Translations under genes and position numbers: made by a program
Notes under the pieces: model-generated
Databases searched by the model: none
What the model was told of the DNA's origin: nothing
Seen by the model: the letters and a program-made list of their open reading frames with translations, nothing else
Source of the DNA: Hyperoplus lanceolatus
Lineage: Eukaryota; Chordata; Actinopteri; Uranoscopiformes; Ammodytidae
Assembly: GCA_026929865.2 (NCBI GenBank)
Contig: CM049407.1
Coordinates: forward strand, 20,267,001-20,331,000
Direction: 5' to 3'
DNA: 64,000 nt
Shown: one piece after another, positions 37,170 to 51,120 of the stretch
Layout: every line of letters begins with the position of its first letter
Position numbering within the stretch: position 1 is the first letter of the stretch

Positions 37170-40100
37170 ATCTTTCTGACACTCCATGCCCGTGCATATC
37201 ATTATTTTCTCAGCTTGCCATGACAAAAAATTAAAGAAACCCCCATGTCATAATCTGGAAAATGGCTAAACTGCATGCAGCCACCGTCTATCAGGAGTTT
37301 GAAAAGGTTTATATTTCTCAGATATGAATTGTCTTTTCATCAAAGCTGCAGGTGGACGTGCTTAAAGGTACATGAAATGGTTTGTGGCTCATTCATAAGG
37401 ATTAAAAGGAACCACATGAAGTCTTGAATTAATCACCATTATACAAGAGCTACTCCTCATGGGCCTGTCAGCTGAACAGTGGTGAAAAGACAAAGTTACT
37501 TATAATGTACTCATATACTTTTTTTTCTTCTTACCACAAGATTCTGACTCTCTGCCCTCGTATTTTTCCAATGGAGGGTTAATTGAAATGGGAAAAAAGA
37601 CCGGGTAAGATGCTGCAGTCTTTGTCAGCAGGGCGTCCCTGCTCATGAGGCTAATTATGTATTATGAAGCTTGTGCCAAAATTTATTTTAGACCAGAAAT
37701 GTATGTAAAAACATTTTCCATGGTAAGTCAAGCTTTTTACAGAAGCTAAGTCCTTTCATTAAAATGAATGAAAACCACCTGTAACCTTTTACGGCTCAGC
37801 ACACTTTTGAAGTAACTCAGATAGTCTTTATTCCTCTCAATGGCATGTTGTCATTTGCCCATACCTTCAGAAAAAGAATCTGCTGAAGAGCGTCATCAGG
37901 TTATGTAGTTCTTGAACACAGCTGTACTGACCCTCCAGTCTCAGTATAACATTAGGTCATTTAAGATACTTTTAATTTTGCTATAGCACTCAACAAATGG
38001 TTTATATCTGTCCTTTCTACTGACACGTCGCAAATGACACATTTATTGACAAATGTTCCGTATATATTCTATATTTATTCTCAATCAATCCGTGGTATTT
38101 TGTAAATAACATGTATATTTTAAATGTATTTTTACCTGTATATACTCATATACTTATAACTATGTATTTGATCAATTATGATATAACAGCATTGCTATTC
38201 ATTCATACAAAAAATGACAGAACATATGGCACTACAGTCCCGTTTCAGTATCATTTATTCTTCCACAAATCACACATTAAATGCATCTTTCCACAGACTG
38301 TGTATAGACATCCTAAGGATTCTCAATCCTGCTTTTTACATGAAAATGATACTTGTACATGTATTATTTAAATGTGATAAACTAGGCAAATTCTAAAAGA
38401 AGGAGGAAAAATGAATAATTTGTGGATTATATTTTTTTTTTCATTTGTTTCAGTTAGCCGTCTCTAAAATTGAGAAATTTAGAGACAGAAAAGAAGAAAT
38501 GACAATACAAAAGACATTTGAAGCAAATTGCACATAGGAAAAGAGCGGTTCTATTTTACTATACAGACTTTTGCCAACAAGTCCCAGTCAAACCTTGATA
38601 GTGTATTTTATGCAATCATAAGTAAATTATAAAGAAGGAATGTTATGATTTCAAAGTCGTACTGATGCAACTCATTAGAAACAAATCTCCAGACATGGTT
38701 AGAGTGTTTCTTCTGACGGAATCTGTTTAATCTTCTGTTTTAGTTTAACAAAAGATCACTCTTTCTTTGTTTAATTAAAGATGACAGTCATTTTTAAAAG
38801 GAAAGTTCCACACCTTCTACGGTTATTATCAAGAAAAACAAACAGTCCTGTTTTGAGTTTATGACCTTATATCAGGATAAACACTGTGCAATTATGTGGA
38901 GCAGTGACATGGTTTGGCTTTTAAAAAAAAGCTTATTTTTTTTAAGTTTTTATATGTGTGCTGCTCAACAGAGGGAACCCTGCCCAGGGCATTTAAAAAA
39001 GTAGACAAACAAACCTTATCGTGTATGACAGCGAACAAAGCTTATGAAAAATGTTTAGGTGCAAGTGAAGTCAGTCTTAGGCGGCTACCTGTATCCTTAC
39101 TAGCTCTATTCTTTTTGTATTTGTTCGTTACAATAAAAATAAACATGGAACATATTTTCAGACCAGGGAACAAGACCAAAGCTTTCTAACCAGCAGTATT
39201 AAATACAGCTAGACAAGAGGAAAACAGAGGAGTGTGAATCCTGTCCCTTCAATTTCCAAACATTTAACATACACATGTACAACAAGGCCAATGTAAGGCA
39301 ATGTAATTCCTTCCTAAAAACCAACACCTCCAGGGTCCAACGATTCAACATGTTATCATTCTGTTGTCTATAAAAATGGAAAAACATCCATTACATATTT
39401 ATGAATCCTTTTTCTACTGATTTAAAGAAAAAATTAAACCCCACTTATTCTCACTATGTCATTCACTAACACTATCATGAACCTAGCTTTTACTAATCCT
39501 GAGTTTGTTCAACTTGACAAACTGGATAAAGCTAAAAATCTGTTTGCTTAAACTGACCACCACAATCGCAATGATAATGTAAAAGCAGCAGAAATGTATT
39601 ACATTTTTGCAATGTTCTATTGTAGCGTCATTTCATATGGAATTTCAAATAATTGAAATATAGCTTTAAAAAATGTGAGATTAGGGGACTTAAAAAAATA
39701 AAAACTCATCTTTCCCTCCACTTGCAAATCCTTGTTAGGAAAGGATTCAGGGCTGGGGGAAAGTACAGTCAGATATAAAACGATTAGAATTAGGACAACA
39801 GAGAGTCTTCCAACGGCAGCAACCTTATATAGACCCTAGAAGATCCACTTAAAGTGTGAAAAAATTCACTATTTTTTTGTCTAACACTTACACATTAGAT
39901 TACCGAGACATTGAAGTGGCCCATCCGAGTTGTGCAGCACTATTGGTTATGTCATGTGGCGCGGCCAGGTTACGAATTACAACATGCATTTATAAAAAAT
40001 AAAATAAAATAAAATAAAAGGAGGTCTACAAACAAATATAGGAGCACTGGATGTAATGTGTGTATTGAAGTGGGATTCTGTTCAAACTGATGCAAAGTGC

Positions 40101-40280
40101 TGCATGTGCTTTGACACTAACAAACAGACCTAATTTGTTTAAACGGGTATAATATTCTGTTACAATAAAATGTCTAGCTAACCACAAAAAAAGGTGCTGT
40201 AACGTCACGCCTGTTGACACAAAAAACCCTTTTTAGGTGAAAACTAAGTAAAATCTCATTTGCAGCTAAATTCCGGGCCG
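37170..40280. other. No further gene recognised; includes rnf167 3' flank
   Basis: AT-rich sequence. The part just below 40281 must contain the rnf167 3' untranslated region, whose end I could not fix because no clear minus-strand AATAAA lies near the stop codon. An A/T pentamer run (AAATA repeats) lies near 39998-40019. Confidence 0.45.
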
Positions 40281-43200
40281 TCAGATCTGCACGTCTCCCT
40301 CCCTACCAATGAGCTGAGCGGTGTCATCGTCAGTGTGGTGCCTGTCGTTGCCTGCGTCGTCACCATCACTGTCTGAGTCCGTGTCCTGCTGGGGGTAGCC
40401 TTCGTAGTCCAGGAGGGGGGAGTCGGGGCGTGCGGGGGAGGCCAGGCACTGGGCAGTGGTAGTAGTGGTGTTGGTGGTGATGGCTGAGTAGACCGGGGGG
40501 CTGCCTGATAAAGGGGAGCCCGGGTTGGAGGGCCGCAGCAGAGGAGTGCGCTCCGAATCTGCTTCCCCCTCCGTCCCTTCTTCCTCCCTGCGAGCGCTCT
40601 CCTCCTCGGACTCGGACTCAGAGTGCTCTGTGTTGTTCCGGGTGACACGCTGTTTGCACACGGGACACGTCTTCTTGGTCTGTGTGAGCCACGGGTCCAC
40701 GCACTTGCAGTGGTACGCTGAAAAAAAAGAAAAAGGCAGAAATAAAAGAGAATTTGGAGGGACTTTTGGTGGTTGTAGTGTCATGTGGTTAAGCAATTGT
40801 TCGCAGACCTAAGGTTACAAAGCACTAGAAAAATCAGACGAGGCCATCTGACCACATGGTATGTCACATGCAACAAACAGGGAAGTAATTGTTAAAGAGC
40901 CTCATATGATCTATTCATGTCCTTTAGTGCTTTCAGTCACGAGACTAAGGACGAACTAAAAAGGTGCACAGTCTGCACACAATGATTGAGTTGTGTCATG
41001 TGTGCAAGTGGAACCGCGTTGGGGGGTATCCAGAAGTGTTTTCAGCTTTGCTTGGTGCTCCATTGAACATTATTGCTGGACTTCTAGTTGCTGATCTGTC
41101 TACATTGCCTCAAAATGTACTAAAGGAAATGTTGCTTTATGAGTACTGCGGTCGCTTGAAGAACAATATTGAACTTTTGAAGATAATATACACAGGGGTG
41201 GAAATGTAGACTAGCAAGAAAGGGCACATTCATGTACTCTGTGTTCATATAGTACTCAAGCTTCTTGTTGTGAGTGTGGTGGATGTGCACAGTCTCAGTG
41301 GAGGTACTTTACTAAATATTTACCATGAGAACAAGGCAAAACTCGCAGCTTGTCTCCTTCTTCATACTCATCCAGACAGATTGCACACAAATCATAGTGA
41401 TCCCCTGAAATAGAAGAGAAAATGTGTTTATGTAATACATTTAAATTCAGGCGAAATGGTCTCCATTTAAATTCTTCAATTATTCTCTAGTCAACAAATG
41501 AAAAGCATTTAAGCACAAGAAGAAGTTTTAAACAGTTGTAACCAATGTATTGCAGTAATGGGGACAACAGTGTAATCTGGTTACCTTTTCGGAACCGGTG
41601 AGTTGGAATACGCTTCAGTTGTTCCTTGGACAGGCGATTTTTCCTAAGCCTCTTTCTGTACTGTACACATCGTATAATCTGAATACAAAAAAAAAAAACA
41701 ATGTTACTGATGGCATGAGAAATGCTGACACAGATTAGGGTTAGTTTTCTGTGTTCATATAAGATCCCATAGTCCATAATAATAAGTCCATAATAAGTCA
41801 AATATGGGAAGAAAAAAAAGGTGTTCAGGGTCTTCAAACTTTGTAAAAGGGTGCATCTACTGAATAAATACTGCCTCTCAAAAGGAAAATTTGCTTGCTT
41901 TGCTGTAATACCATCGGGTCACTATTAAACACCTTAAGAGCATTATTACAGGCTCGCCTCTGGTCCAAACCACATGTATTCGGAATCTGGATGTCATAAC
42001 AAATACGTTTTACACTGCATGATTCCCATTTTAATTCTTAGAATTTTTAACTACAAAATCACAAAAGGTTTATTAAATAATGTGCCGCACAATCAATTAC
42101 TACCCTAGCAAGCACCAGATCATATGAATACCTACCAAGACGACACCCATCACAAGAATGATCATGCCAACTACTCCAGTAAAGGGAATAAGGTAGTACG
42201 AGAGTGGAAACGCAAACTCCGGCTTGAGAATCACATAGGCTCTGCAGGCCAATGAGAAAAGGAATATGTCAGATACCAACGAAGCCATAAGTACTAGAGC
42301 TTTAAAAGGTAAGTATGTAATGGTTCGTGAAAATCTTAAGTTCACTTTTTTTAAAGGGTTTAAATGTTACAATTACCCTTGTTCTGGAATTATGAAATTC
42401 CTTAGAATTTGGGAGGCATAGTAGCTGGTGAACACAGAGGGGATCTCAATCTCCTCTGCAATAGTGTCTGAAAAATAATGAAAAACAAAACAAGATGTTA
42501 ATTTATGCAGTTTTTTTAAGATGGTGTGAATTGTATAAAGTTTGAAAGTGTGTACATTTTACAAAGGACAATTACCATTGCTGTAGTTCATGTTGAGCAG
42601 AGTGTCTGAATACATGTTGTGAATGATTGCAGCACTGTATCCAGCTTGCTGTGCATGCAAGACCTGAAAAAAATGTCCTCACATTAGCCCAGTTTGCTTC
42701 ACAGAAACGACTACCAGGCACTGCACGTTAACCCAAACCTTACTGACCTTCAAATCAAAGTTGCAATCGAAGCGTCTGATGAGAGCGATGACTTTGGTGG
42801 TGTTGGCATCAAAGGACAGTGGCAATGGAGGGGGAGGGTCCATTACTGTACAGCCATTAAGTGGACGGGACAACACCAAAACTCCCTTTCACACAAAGAA
42901 AAAAATAAACATTATTATAAAAAAGGGCTACCACATATTTTTTCTGTATGCACCGGCACCTCTCTCCAACACTCTGCTCTCACCATTAGTCCATCCTTGG
43001 GAAGTGGGGCACCAAACAAGGCAGGCAGGTCCTCAAACAACATGGAGGTCATATTGCTATAGTGCTGTGCCAAAACAATACAAAGATAGGAAATGATATC
43101 ATCTCCGAGGCATGAATCACATCTATAGTTAAAGCTCATTAAAGTCTTATGAGCTAAAAGCACCACAATAACTTACAGCATAGATATAGGCGTGTGTTGG

Positions 43201-43293
43201 TGAGGGAACCAGTACGCTGCAGAAACCCACTACGAGGACACTCCATCGAGCGCCCACGCACCACACACCGAGCTGAACCATCCTCGCTCGCAT
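40281..43293 (-). CDS. rnf167: RNF167-like PA-TM-RING E3 ubiquitin ligase
   Basis: Nine coding exons: 43293-43177, 43064-42984, 42885-42748, 42663-42576, 42467-42377, 42241-42136, 41678-41585, 41404-41324, 40717-40281, totalling 1233 nt, 410 aa. The protein has a signal peptide (residues 1-36), a lumenal protease-associated domain ([36 protein letters not shown]), one membrane span at about 184-207 ([20 protein letters not shown]), a basic juxtamembrane segment and a RING-H2 finger. The RING ligands are C245, C248, C263, H265, H268, C271, C283 and C286. The cytosolic tail is Ser/Glu/Asp-rich with SERTPLLRP. The family ubiquitinates endosomal and lysosomal membrane proteins. [16 protein letters not shown] and [14 protein letters not shown] favour RNF167 over its paralogue RNF13, although the tail is RNF13-like in length. 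An acceptor 16 bases upstream of the ATG shows that a noncoding first exon exists. Confidence 0.93.
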
Positions 43294-45841
43294 ACAGTTG
43301 TACTTAACTGTGAAGAAAAAAAATTTAAAGAGAAAAAATATGAACGCAGCACATCAAAATTTAGAATGGAATGGATACGCTTCAGGTCTGCGTATGAAGC
43401 TGATTCCCAGTTTGATTACAGCCCAACCTTAACATATTATGCAAATACACATGTCAGACTGTAAAGATAAAACTGTAATTATGATCAGGAGAATGCAAAC
43501 AAGGCACTGAAACCAGGCTCACTGGGTACATTCTCATGGGAGAGCAGAGCAAAAGTAAAGCAAGTACTTTTAAAAGTAAGTGTCACTCTACTTTGAGTAT
43601 ACAAATGTCCCCTCAAGGATAGGATTTTACAAACAAAACTGTGCTTTGCACCGACTGTTAACTGCAGTCTCCACAGGTTTGCTGAGAGATATGTAGCTCT
43701 GTATGTTTAATGTCCAAGTTGGTTTTGCATGTTTTGTATGTTGCATGTTGAGCTACGTCTAAGACTTTTTTTTGTCACAACAGATTTTAGGTCTCTTGTC
43801 GTGTTGTTTTTCATGGTTTACCCTTAAAATCAAGTTTTAAAGCAATCCTCCGATCTCTAAATTCTTGTATTTATACATTCAGTTTTTCTTACTTGTTAGT
43901 TTGTTTTATTATCAATATGTAATACATTTATATTAGCTCTTTAAATCTTCATGTTTCAATATGTATGCCGAGTTTAAGCCAACAAACGTCATCAAACAAC
44001 AGCAGGTGCACAAATGTGAGCATTACAAAGTTTCCATTATATGATTTATTTCCTTGTTTGACAAAGAATAACTTTTACATCAATAATCTGTTGTGGCATT
44101 CTTTTTCATTATTCTTTTAATTATACTGACTCATGGCACACATTTTCTTATAAGAACAATCTGTAGTGAGGAAATTCAAGCACAGTGATACGTTGTAAAA
44201 GCAAAAGGTTTATTTTCAATCAATAGCAAGAAACTCCGCGGAGTGGTCACTAATCCCAACACATTTAGCGTGCAGCAAAGACTGACGACGTTCCCTTAAA
44301 GTCATGACATATTTAAGGACATTTGTCTCCCAGGAGGGAGGCGTCTAACAGTGAGTGACAGGCTGTTTTGCAGACAGTTCTAATATACATGCATTGTTAT
44401 TGTAAAACATGGAGGGGGGGGTCAGGTTGGTCTGAAACTGGGGAGACAGGTAGAGAGGCAGACAGGTTGAGATACAACAATGGCTTCAGTTCACCATAAC
44501 AACAATGCAATGCTCTCATTTGGCCAGTCATGTGAGGGGGGATGGTGGAGGGGGACAGTTTGAAGATGGCACAGGGGGAGATCTGAGCATAGTACAATAG
44601 AAGAGGTGTGGCCCGTCTGAGTGGTTTGTTGGATACGTATTTGAGGAATCTACATTTCAGTTTACAATTAACCAACATGCAATATATTTCATTACACTTA
44701 TTAGTCTGTACAAGATAATAACAATGTTTCCTATTGCATTAATAAGTATTCCAACATTTGAGTCCAGAGATATATCATATGCAAAATCTGCCACTACAAA
44801 TCTTTTTGCTGAATTTTCTGAACTTCACTGCAGTAGTAGTTTGAAAGAAATGTAACTACAACGCTGTTGGACATTTGTTTACAAAACCAGACAAAGTAGC
44901 TGTGTTATTAAAATTCAATAACACTTAAGAAAGTTTTATTCTGTAGTCAGCAACACTCAACTCATTATAGAGATGTAAGGAGGAACACTGTTGGGGTGGA
45001 TCCACATTGCTAAATGCATACAACTAAACGGACATTCTGTTGTACTGTTGCTATTCTGTCAGCCTTGCCAAAGGGAACTACCATCGCAAATTACAGGTTA
45101 TACATGTCAGTGGGCAAAATGCTGACACAATAATTACGGACAAGTCCAGGCCAGTGGCCCTTAGGACTATATTTAGACTACTTTAAGTCAGTATATCATT
45201 GAAACCTCTGCTCTGCCTCTCATTTGAGCTAACGTAAAACTGAACTTCAATGGCCTTAATGTAATTAACATGGCTCATTTTGATGCTGTAGTAAGCTGCA
45301 TAAAGGAAGTTGGTTGAACAAATAATCAGTTGTGCAGTTTGTGTCGCACAGCTAAACCTGTTTAAAAGCCAGGTAGCATTATCTGATGCCGTTTCCTTAC
45401 CACATCCCGGAAATAAATATACAAGTATATATTTTTTTGAAACTCCTACCCCAGGCTGAGGATTAATTAGTTACGTTAAAGCAGTCTGACTCTGGCCTGT
45501 TAGACTTTGGAATATAGGTTAGCTATAACCTCGGTCAGTGTTCCTCCTTAGCAGGAATACATAAAAGTAGGTATCAAAAGTGAGCTGGTGTGAATTTATT
45601 GTCCTTCGTTTTCTACGAATACCAGCACCATCGAGGTTTTAAACACAAGTTCATTCCAGTTATCTCATTCGATATTCTTGCGTGTCACCGTCTACAAACG
45701 ATAACGTGTGTTTTTGTTGTTCTTTACAACGTCAATCTATTTTTTCCCGTCTTTCCTTGCATTACACAATAACACGACCAAAAACAGTAAGGATTAACGT
45801 TAGCTGGTGTGGGGCTAACATGGTTAGCATACGATACATAC
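43294..45841 (-). other. Probable rnf167 intron 1; no gene recognised
   Basis: An acceptor (TTCTTCACAG) lies just before the first coding exon and a candidate noncoding exon with donor GTATGT ends at 45842, so this stretch is probably intron. No coding segment or clear repeat is visible. Confidence 0.4.
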
Positions 45842-46090
45842 CAGTTACGTCGAATGGCCTCCGTGACAGATTACTATATGTCTTCTTTGTAGTCCGTTTA
45901 CATGGTATAAAACACGGCTAGTGGTATACAAACCAATAAAATGTGTGTCCACGGTAAATATGACAGTTTGCCAGAATGTTTGGTTTCCCAAAGTTGCGTT
46001 AGCTGGATGCTAGGTTTGTTTGTTATTGCTTCTTGCGCTCCCTTGCTCTTCTTCGGGTTGTAAATGCAGAGTCTCGATTGATCCACAGCG
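45842..46090 (-). other. Candidate noncoding first exon of rnf167
   Basis: On the minus strand, CGACGTAACTG is followed by GTATGTATCG, a good donor. The upstream 200 bp (CCGAAGAAGAGCAAGG and nearby) look like a promoter-proximal region. The link to rnf167 rests only on position and strand. Confidence 0.35.
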
Positions 46091-46562
46091 CCACCAGCGG
46101 CCAGAAGGACAAAGTGCAATTAACTGAGCCCCTTCAGGTTTAACCATAGTATAAAAGGGTTTAACCTATACATTTAGGTTTGAATATCTTCATAATAGAG
46201 TGATGACCTGGAGGATGCCCGGAGAACCGATTTCACACCGTACTAAAGATGTGGCTACATTTAATAGACAACGAATCAGACAGACAGTTTTAAATGCATT
46301 CAAAAGAAGAGGTCCGATCAGTCAGGCCCCTTTCTGTTCACCAGCATCTACATAGGCCTACCACAAGAGTGAATTCCTTGTAACTCAGGCAAGTCAGTTC
46401 CAAGAGATTGGCCTTCTGCTAGAGATCTTGGAATGTAGATGAGCTGCAGCTTATATCTTACCACCCACCAGGGGACACCATGCTATCAGAAAACACATAG
46501 AGCTCACAGGCCAAAACTTCTCCTTCGAACACTACCCTCAAGTGGAAGCACCACTTTAACTT

Positions 46563-46826
46563 GGGGCGACTGTGGCTCAGTTGGTAGAGCGGGTCGGCTG
46601 ATGATCAAAAGGTTGGAGGTTCGATCCCCGCCCTGCCACCTAGTTGTTGTGTCCTTGGGCAAGACACTTCACCCACCTTGCCTCGTGTGAATGTCGATAG
46701 TTAGCCTGCTATCGTTGTATGAATGTGTGTGTGAATGGTAACGTGGGAAATTAAAACAGGTCTCCCTTGAAAAAGAGTCTTCGGTCTCAATGGGATTTAC
46801 TTGTATAAATAAAGGTTAAAAAAAAA
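46563..46826 (+). mobile_element. tRNA-derived SINE
   Basis: The head carries pol III promoter boxes: A box TGGCTCAGTTGG (46573-46584) and B box GGTTCGATCC (46618-46627). They are followed by CTTGGGCAAGACACTTCACCC, a body element seen in many fish SINEs, and a 3' tail ATAAATAAAGGTT that ends in poly(A). No flanking duplication was established. Confidence 0.85.
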
Positions 46827-47242
46827 TGCCACACAGAATTTCCACTGTTGTCATGCTGACATGTTAGCCTGGTCCAACCAGACCACCGTACTTCATTTCA
46901 TTTGTACAGACTACTGAAGGGAAAATGAAATTTGGCTGGAAGTAGGCGGGCGGGCGGAGCCAGGCTACTGACATGTCTGTCTGAGCTCAAAAAATTATAA
47001 CTGCTGCACAAATGAATTAACAAATTCATTCTGACCAGATTCCCCGGGTCAGATAGCCTAAACGTAAGAAATAGTGAAAGTCAGTGAGCACTAAAGTGGG
47101 CTGATTCAAATATGCATCTTCAGTTAGATAATGACCCTATAGCAGTAGCAGTGTCAGGCTAGGCAACAGATTTTGAGTTCTCCATGTCATTTGTCCCAGA
47201 CTACATCCCTCCAATGTAAAAGTAAAAAAAAAACAGACTGTA

Positions 47243-48205
47243 ACGCGCCCCACACACATCCTGCGTCTACCTCTGGAGCGCGTCGCCTTACCTTACTGCT
47301 GCCTCTCTCGGACTTTTCTCGGACACACATGCAACGTCTCAGCAGCTGCTGCTGCTGCAGCGCTGCTTCTAAAAGCCCTATCTTTCTACATAGAGTTTTC
47401 ATAGATAATTCCCATTAAAAATGAGGTTATTTCATGTCATCTATGATGCATATGATTTATATTGAGTCTGGACAGTAATCCGTGCGCCCCATTGCCATTT
47501 TTTTTCTTTTTTTTGCCATGTTTTCGCTTGTTGGAAGTTTTATTTTGAAGGGGACACACCAGGAAATGGTGAAACTACAGCGAAAGCTGCCAGTATGAAG
47601 TTAAGATGACTCTCAGCAGAGTATTTCAAAAATCACTTTACTGATTTATACGGGAGAGAGAGGGGGTGTGGTCGGGGAAGAAGAAGGCCGTAGACACAGA
47701 TAGAGCAACGGAAAACTGTTGCGCTCATCATGATCTTTTTTATTTCTTCACTATATTGGATCTCTATATGTGTCATTTATCCAAAAATGAAATGCCAGAA
47801 CTAATTGAAAATTAGGTTTTAAATCCCTCGGATTTTGATTGCACAATTAAATCGTGAAATAAAGGGATTATTCGCGTATACGACTGATGGATGTTTTATT
47901 TTGAAATAAACACACCGGGTAAACGTGTAACTAGAGTGAATGCTGCTGGTATGACTGTCAGCAGAGTATTTCTCTATCAGTTAAAGCACAGAGACGCGAG
48001 AGAGACGCGCTGCTCTCAGGAAAAAATAGGCGAGCCTCCTGAGGTGAAGGGGAGCGTCGCTGCAGACGTACCTCCGACGCGCCTCAGCAGTGCGTCTGAG
48101 GTTGGATGTGTGCTCGCTCTACGTTGATTTCACAGTCTGTGACAAAAAGTCAGACGCAGACGCAAGGTAGACGCGCAGTAGAGGTAGGATGTGTGTGGGG
48201 CGCGT
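47243..48205. mobile_element. TIR element, about 0.96 kb, non-coding
   Basis: ACGCGCCCCACACACATCC at the left end is repeated as its exact complement at the right end (48187-48205), and similarity continues through GCGTCTACC-type motifs. Inside, a segment with TTTTATTTTGAA, GGTATGAC-like sequence and CAGCAGAGTATTTC occurs twice in direct orientation (about 47537-47630 and 47893-47972). It has no transposase. The termini suggest a hAT-like or related MITE, but I cannot fix the target duplication. Confidence 0.7.
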
Positions 48206-50076
48206 AATAAGAGTAGCCATAATTGGATGATCCTTTGTAAGAAATTTTAAAACAGTCCCCACATATTTCAGTTATCCCTTTTTCAACAGGTCGCCCTGCA
48301 AGACAATGAAGATGAATGGCAATGACATTTCTGAATAAAGCAAGTAGATGCTGCGGATGCTGACCGGAAGGGGTTTTTCTCTTGTGATGCTACAACACAC
48401 TGATTCGTATTGTAATGGGAGTCAGGTAGCACCTGGAGAGATCCCTCTACTGCCAATGTCAAAACCTAACCCTCACAGCGAGACATCTGCGACTCTCTGC
48501 TGTTCTTTTGTTTTTGTTTTGAGGTGCAGGATGAGTGTTCTATCCCTTAAACATGTATTATTCTTTTCACGCTCTTTTGTTTAAAGAAGCCTTCCAGTGG
48601 TAAAAATACACACAGAATCTCAGTAAGAAAACTATAGTTAGTTTAGAATATCCTTACAGATTGCATTAGTCATTGCCTCCCATTATAACAACGTGCATGA
48701 TGGATCCTACAACACTGACATGTTGTTTGCTCGTCTCAGTGCCTTAACCTTCAGTGGGGCTGATTTTGTCAAGTTTGTCCTAAATGCTCCATTAAAAGCC
48801 ATTGAAGGCCTTGAAAATCACATGGTGTTTAACCACTTTTGGCAAGTTTGTTTATCCCTCATGTGGAGGTGGCCGGGCAGAGGTAGACCAAAGGTCAGGA
48901 GCTCACTTAAAAAAGGATTTGTATTTTTAGAAACCAATAGCAGATTTAATGGAAACCTTGTTGCAATACAATGTGATATCTTGACATTGACTAAAGCATC
49001 CTTAATGGCTACAATAAACAGCCATATATGGTATGTTAGATTTTCCATGTCTCCATGGAGCATCATTTTTAAAGATATCTTTCTGTGATCCAAAGTGTTA
49101 GTGAACTGTAGGCTCAACTTAATATACTATTGTTATGCTTTTGTAGTAGAAAATTGCAGTCCTACACAAGTAGACCAAGAGGCATGAGGTTCAAGAGGAA
49201 AACACAGCTTTATTCAAGCAAACTAAACCAGGGGACATCTTCGCACCAATACCCAAAAGTTCCAAATTGTACATTTAGTTTCAAGTGTCGTTATATAATC
49301 TTCTAACATTGTGCACTCCGACACCCAACAATTGACTCTCTGTTAATTGGTCAGTATTTTTTATTTTTTTGGGGGTTATTTTGGGTTTGTTTACAGTTTA
49401 TTATTTCTATTTACTTTTAATCTACTCTTATCTTATGTCAACTTGCTCTCTAAGTTTGACTTTTCTAAGGACCGAATATGACATATTTAATTAACATCAT
49501 AAGTTATTATGAGGGTATTTTCAACTCTAAACTAATTTACTCACTACACTTTCATTAGGCCCAGAGACTCTGGGCCCTTAACGCAGACATTTCCAAACAA
49601 GGCCTTGAGTGACAGCCTCTCCAAATTGTTGTACTGTATGTACTGCCACATTTCAGATTAATTCTCACATTTTCAAGTTACTAAATGATGAAAGAATGAT
49701 TTTTCTTAGGCATAATGGAAATAAAATAAAACACCTATTTGTTTGCCACCATACAGTAATATAACATGTGCACACTGCCTGACCAATATTAAAGTATCAA
49801 CACTGAAGATCTCCACCATGTTTGTTGTATATGACAGTGCTGTGTGCATGATGAATATAGATAAATGTTAATGGATTATGAAACATATACATAATTATGT
49901 AAAACTAAAATAAATGTAATTTCAGTTATAAAATCCACCTACAGTTATTTTTCTTCCTCCACAATATGACTCACCATACATTGGCACACACAGATGGTTT
50001 GGGTCGCTTTTGGGAAATCTCATACTGTCCCTTTTATAAATACAGTTAGCATATATTAGGGTTTTGGAAAATAGCA
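48206..50076. other. No gene recognised
   Basis: AT-rich. A 131-codon open frame at 48693-49088 has no signal, domain or bias that I can support as coding. Confidence 0.45.
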
Positions 50077-50539
50077 TTAAAGGTGCTGTAAGCAGAATGG
50101 TTCTTTTAGCTAACTTCCTGTCAGTTGCTGCAGTTAGCAGTCCCCTCGCTCGTCCCTACGTCACCACATTAATGCACTGCGGTCTTCAAACAGCGAGTTA
50201 CCTAGCATCATCTCAGATCCATAAGTGTGATAAAACATGATAAAAACCATCAAAACAACAGACATTGGGAAGGATTTTTACCTGCTCCGCCATTGTAAGC
50301 GAATAAACATTCACCCATTTGTTGCTCTGCGGGTGCCGGTTTGTAGCATTCTTTCTTCTGATTGGATACTACTTTCGGGATCCCCGAACAATTTAATTTG
50401 CCAATTACATGCAGAGCGGGTGACGGAGAGATAGGAGGTATGAAACGCGCACACTATAGGCCTATAAGTGATCACTGTATGAATATAGAGCGATTTAATA
50501 CGTATATTAACCTAAATATATCGCTCACTTCACCTTTAA
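50077..50539. mobile_element. TTAA-flanked MITE, copy 1
   Basis: It starts TTAAAGGTGCTGTAAGC and ends GCTCACTTCACCTTTAA, forming short inverted repeats with TTAA at each end. It is about 90% similar over most of its length to the copy at 52925-53405 and in the same orientation. No protein. Confidence 0.75.
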
Positions 50540-50704
50540 TATATCTCTCTGGGAAGGCTCAACTGATCTTCAAAGTTGACCATTGATTGCAATTTATACC
50601 AAATATTAATTTAAAAAAACATATTGTAATGTGCAGTAGGGACTGTATACTCTGTGTCATGTTTGTATAATGGATGCAGCTGTGAGGTTTCTTCACTTTT
50701 ATAA

Positions 50705-50710
50705 TTTATT
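50705..50710 (-). promoter_or_regulatory. Candidate poly(A) signal of the beta-defensin gene
   Basis: AATAAA on the minus strand, about 410 bp past the defensin stop codon. It is the nearest clear signal downstream. Confidence 0.35.
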
Positions 50711-51120
50711 TTATAATGTGTTATATTATATTTTTGAGTCCAATTTTAATTCCAGCTATGGCAAATAAATGGATAGATTCCAAGGTGAAATTCAGAGCAA
50801 ACTCATTGATAATACATATGTATAAGTACAAGTTCAGAAAAAACACAAACAAGCAAGAAATTTCATGTTATCTTTTACTCCACCCCAGACATCTCAGCGG
50901 CATTAAAACCAGGAGGAAAAAAACTATACCAGGAGTTAATTTAAGTCCAACATTAGAGTTACATGATGGTAAAAAGCAAAATCCTCCACTACAGGGTCTT
51001 CTGTCTGACTCATCCTCTGTGATGCTTGCCAAACCTTCTAGTTTGGCCGAATGCTATTTTTTAGGGACTGCAGTGGTGGACTGGACCGGTTATGCATCCT
51101 TATCTTATGGCATTTCACTC

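Noticed and set aside
40964-41209. 81-codon plus-strand frame in rnf167 intron 8
   Set aside because: Lies wholly in an intron of the opposite strand with no motif.
46563-46640. Free-standing tRNA gene
   Set aside because: The A and B boxes are present, but the sequence continues into a SINE body and A-rich tail and does not fold into a full tRNA cloverleaf with a normal anticodon arm.
48693-49088. 131-codon plus-strand open frame
   Set aside because: No recognisable domain, no initiation context and no matching exon partner; composition resembles intergenic DNA.
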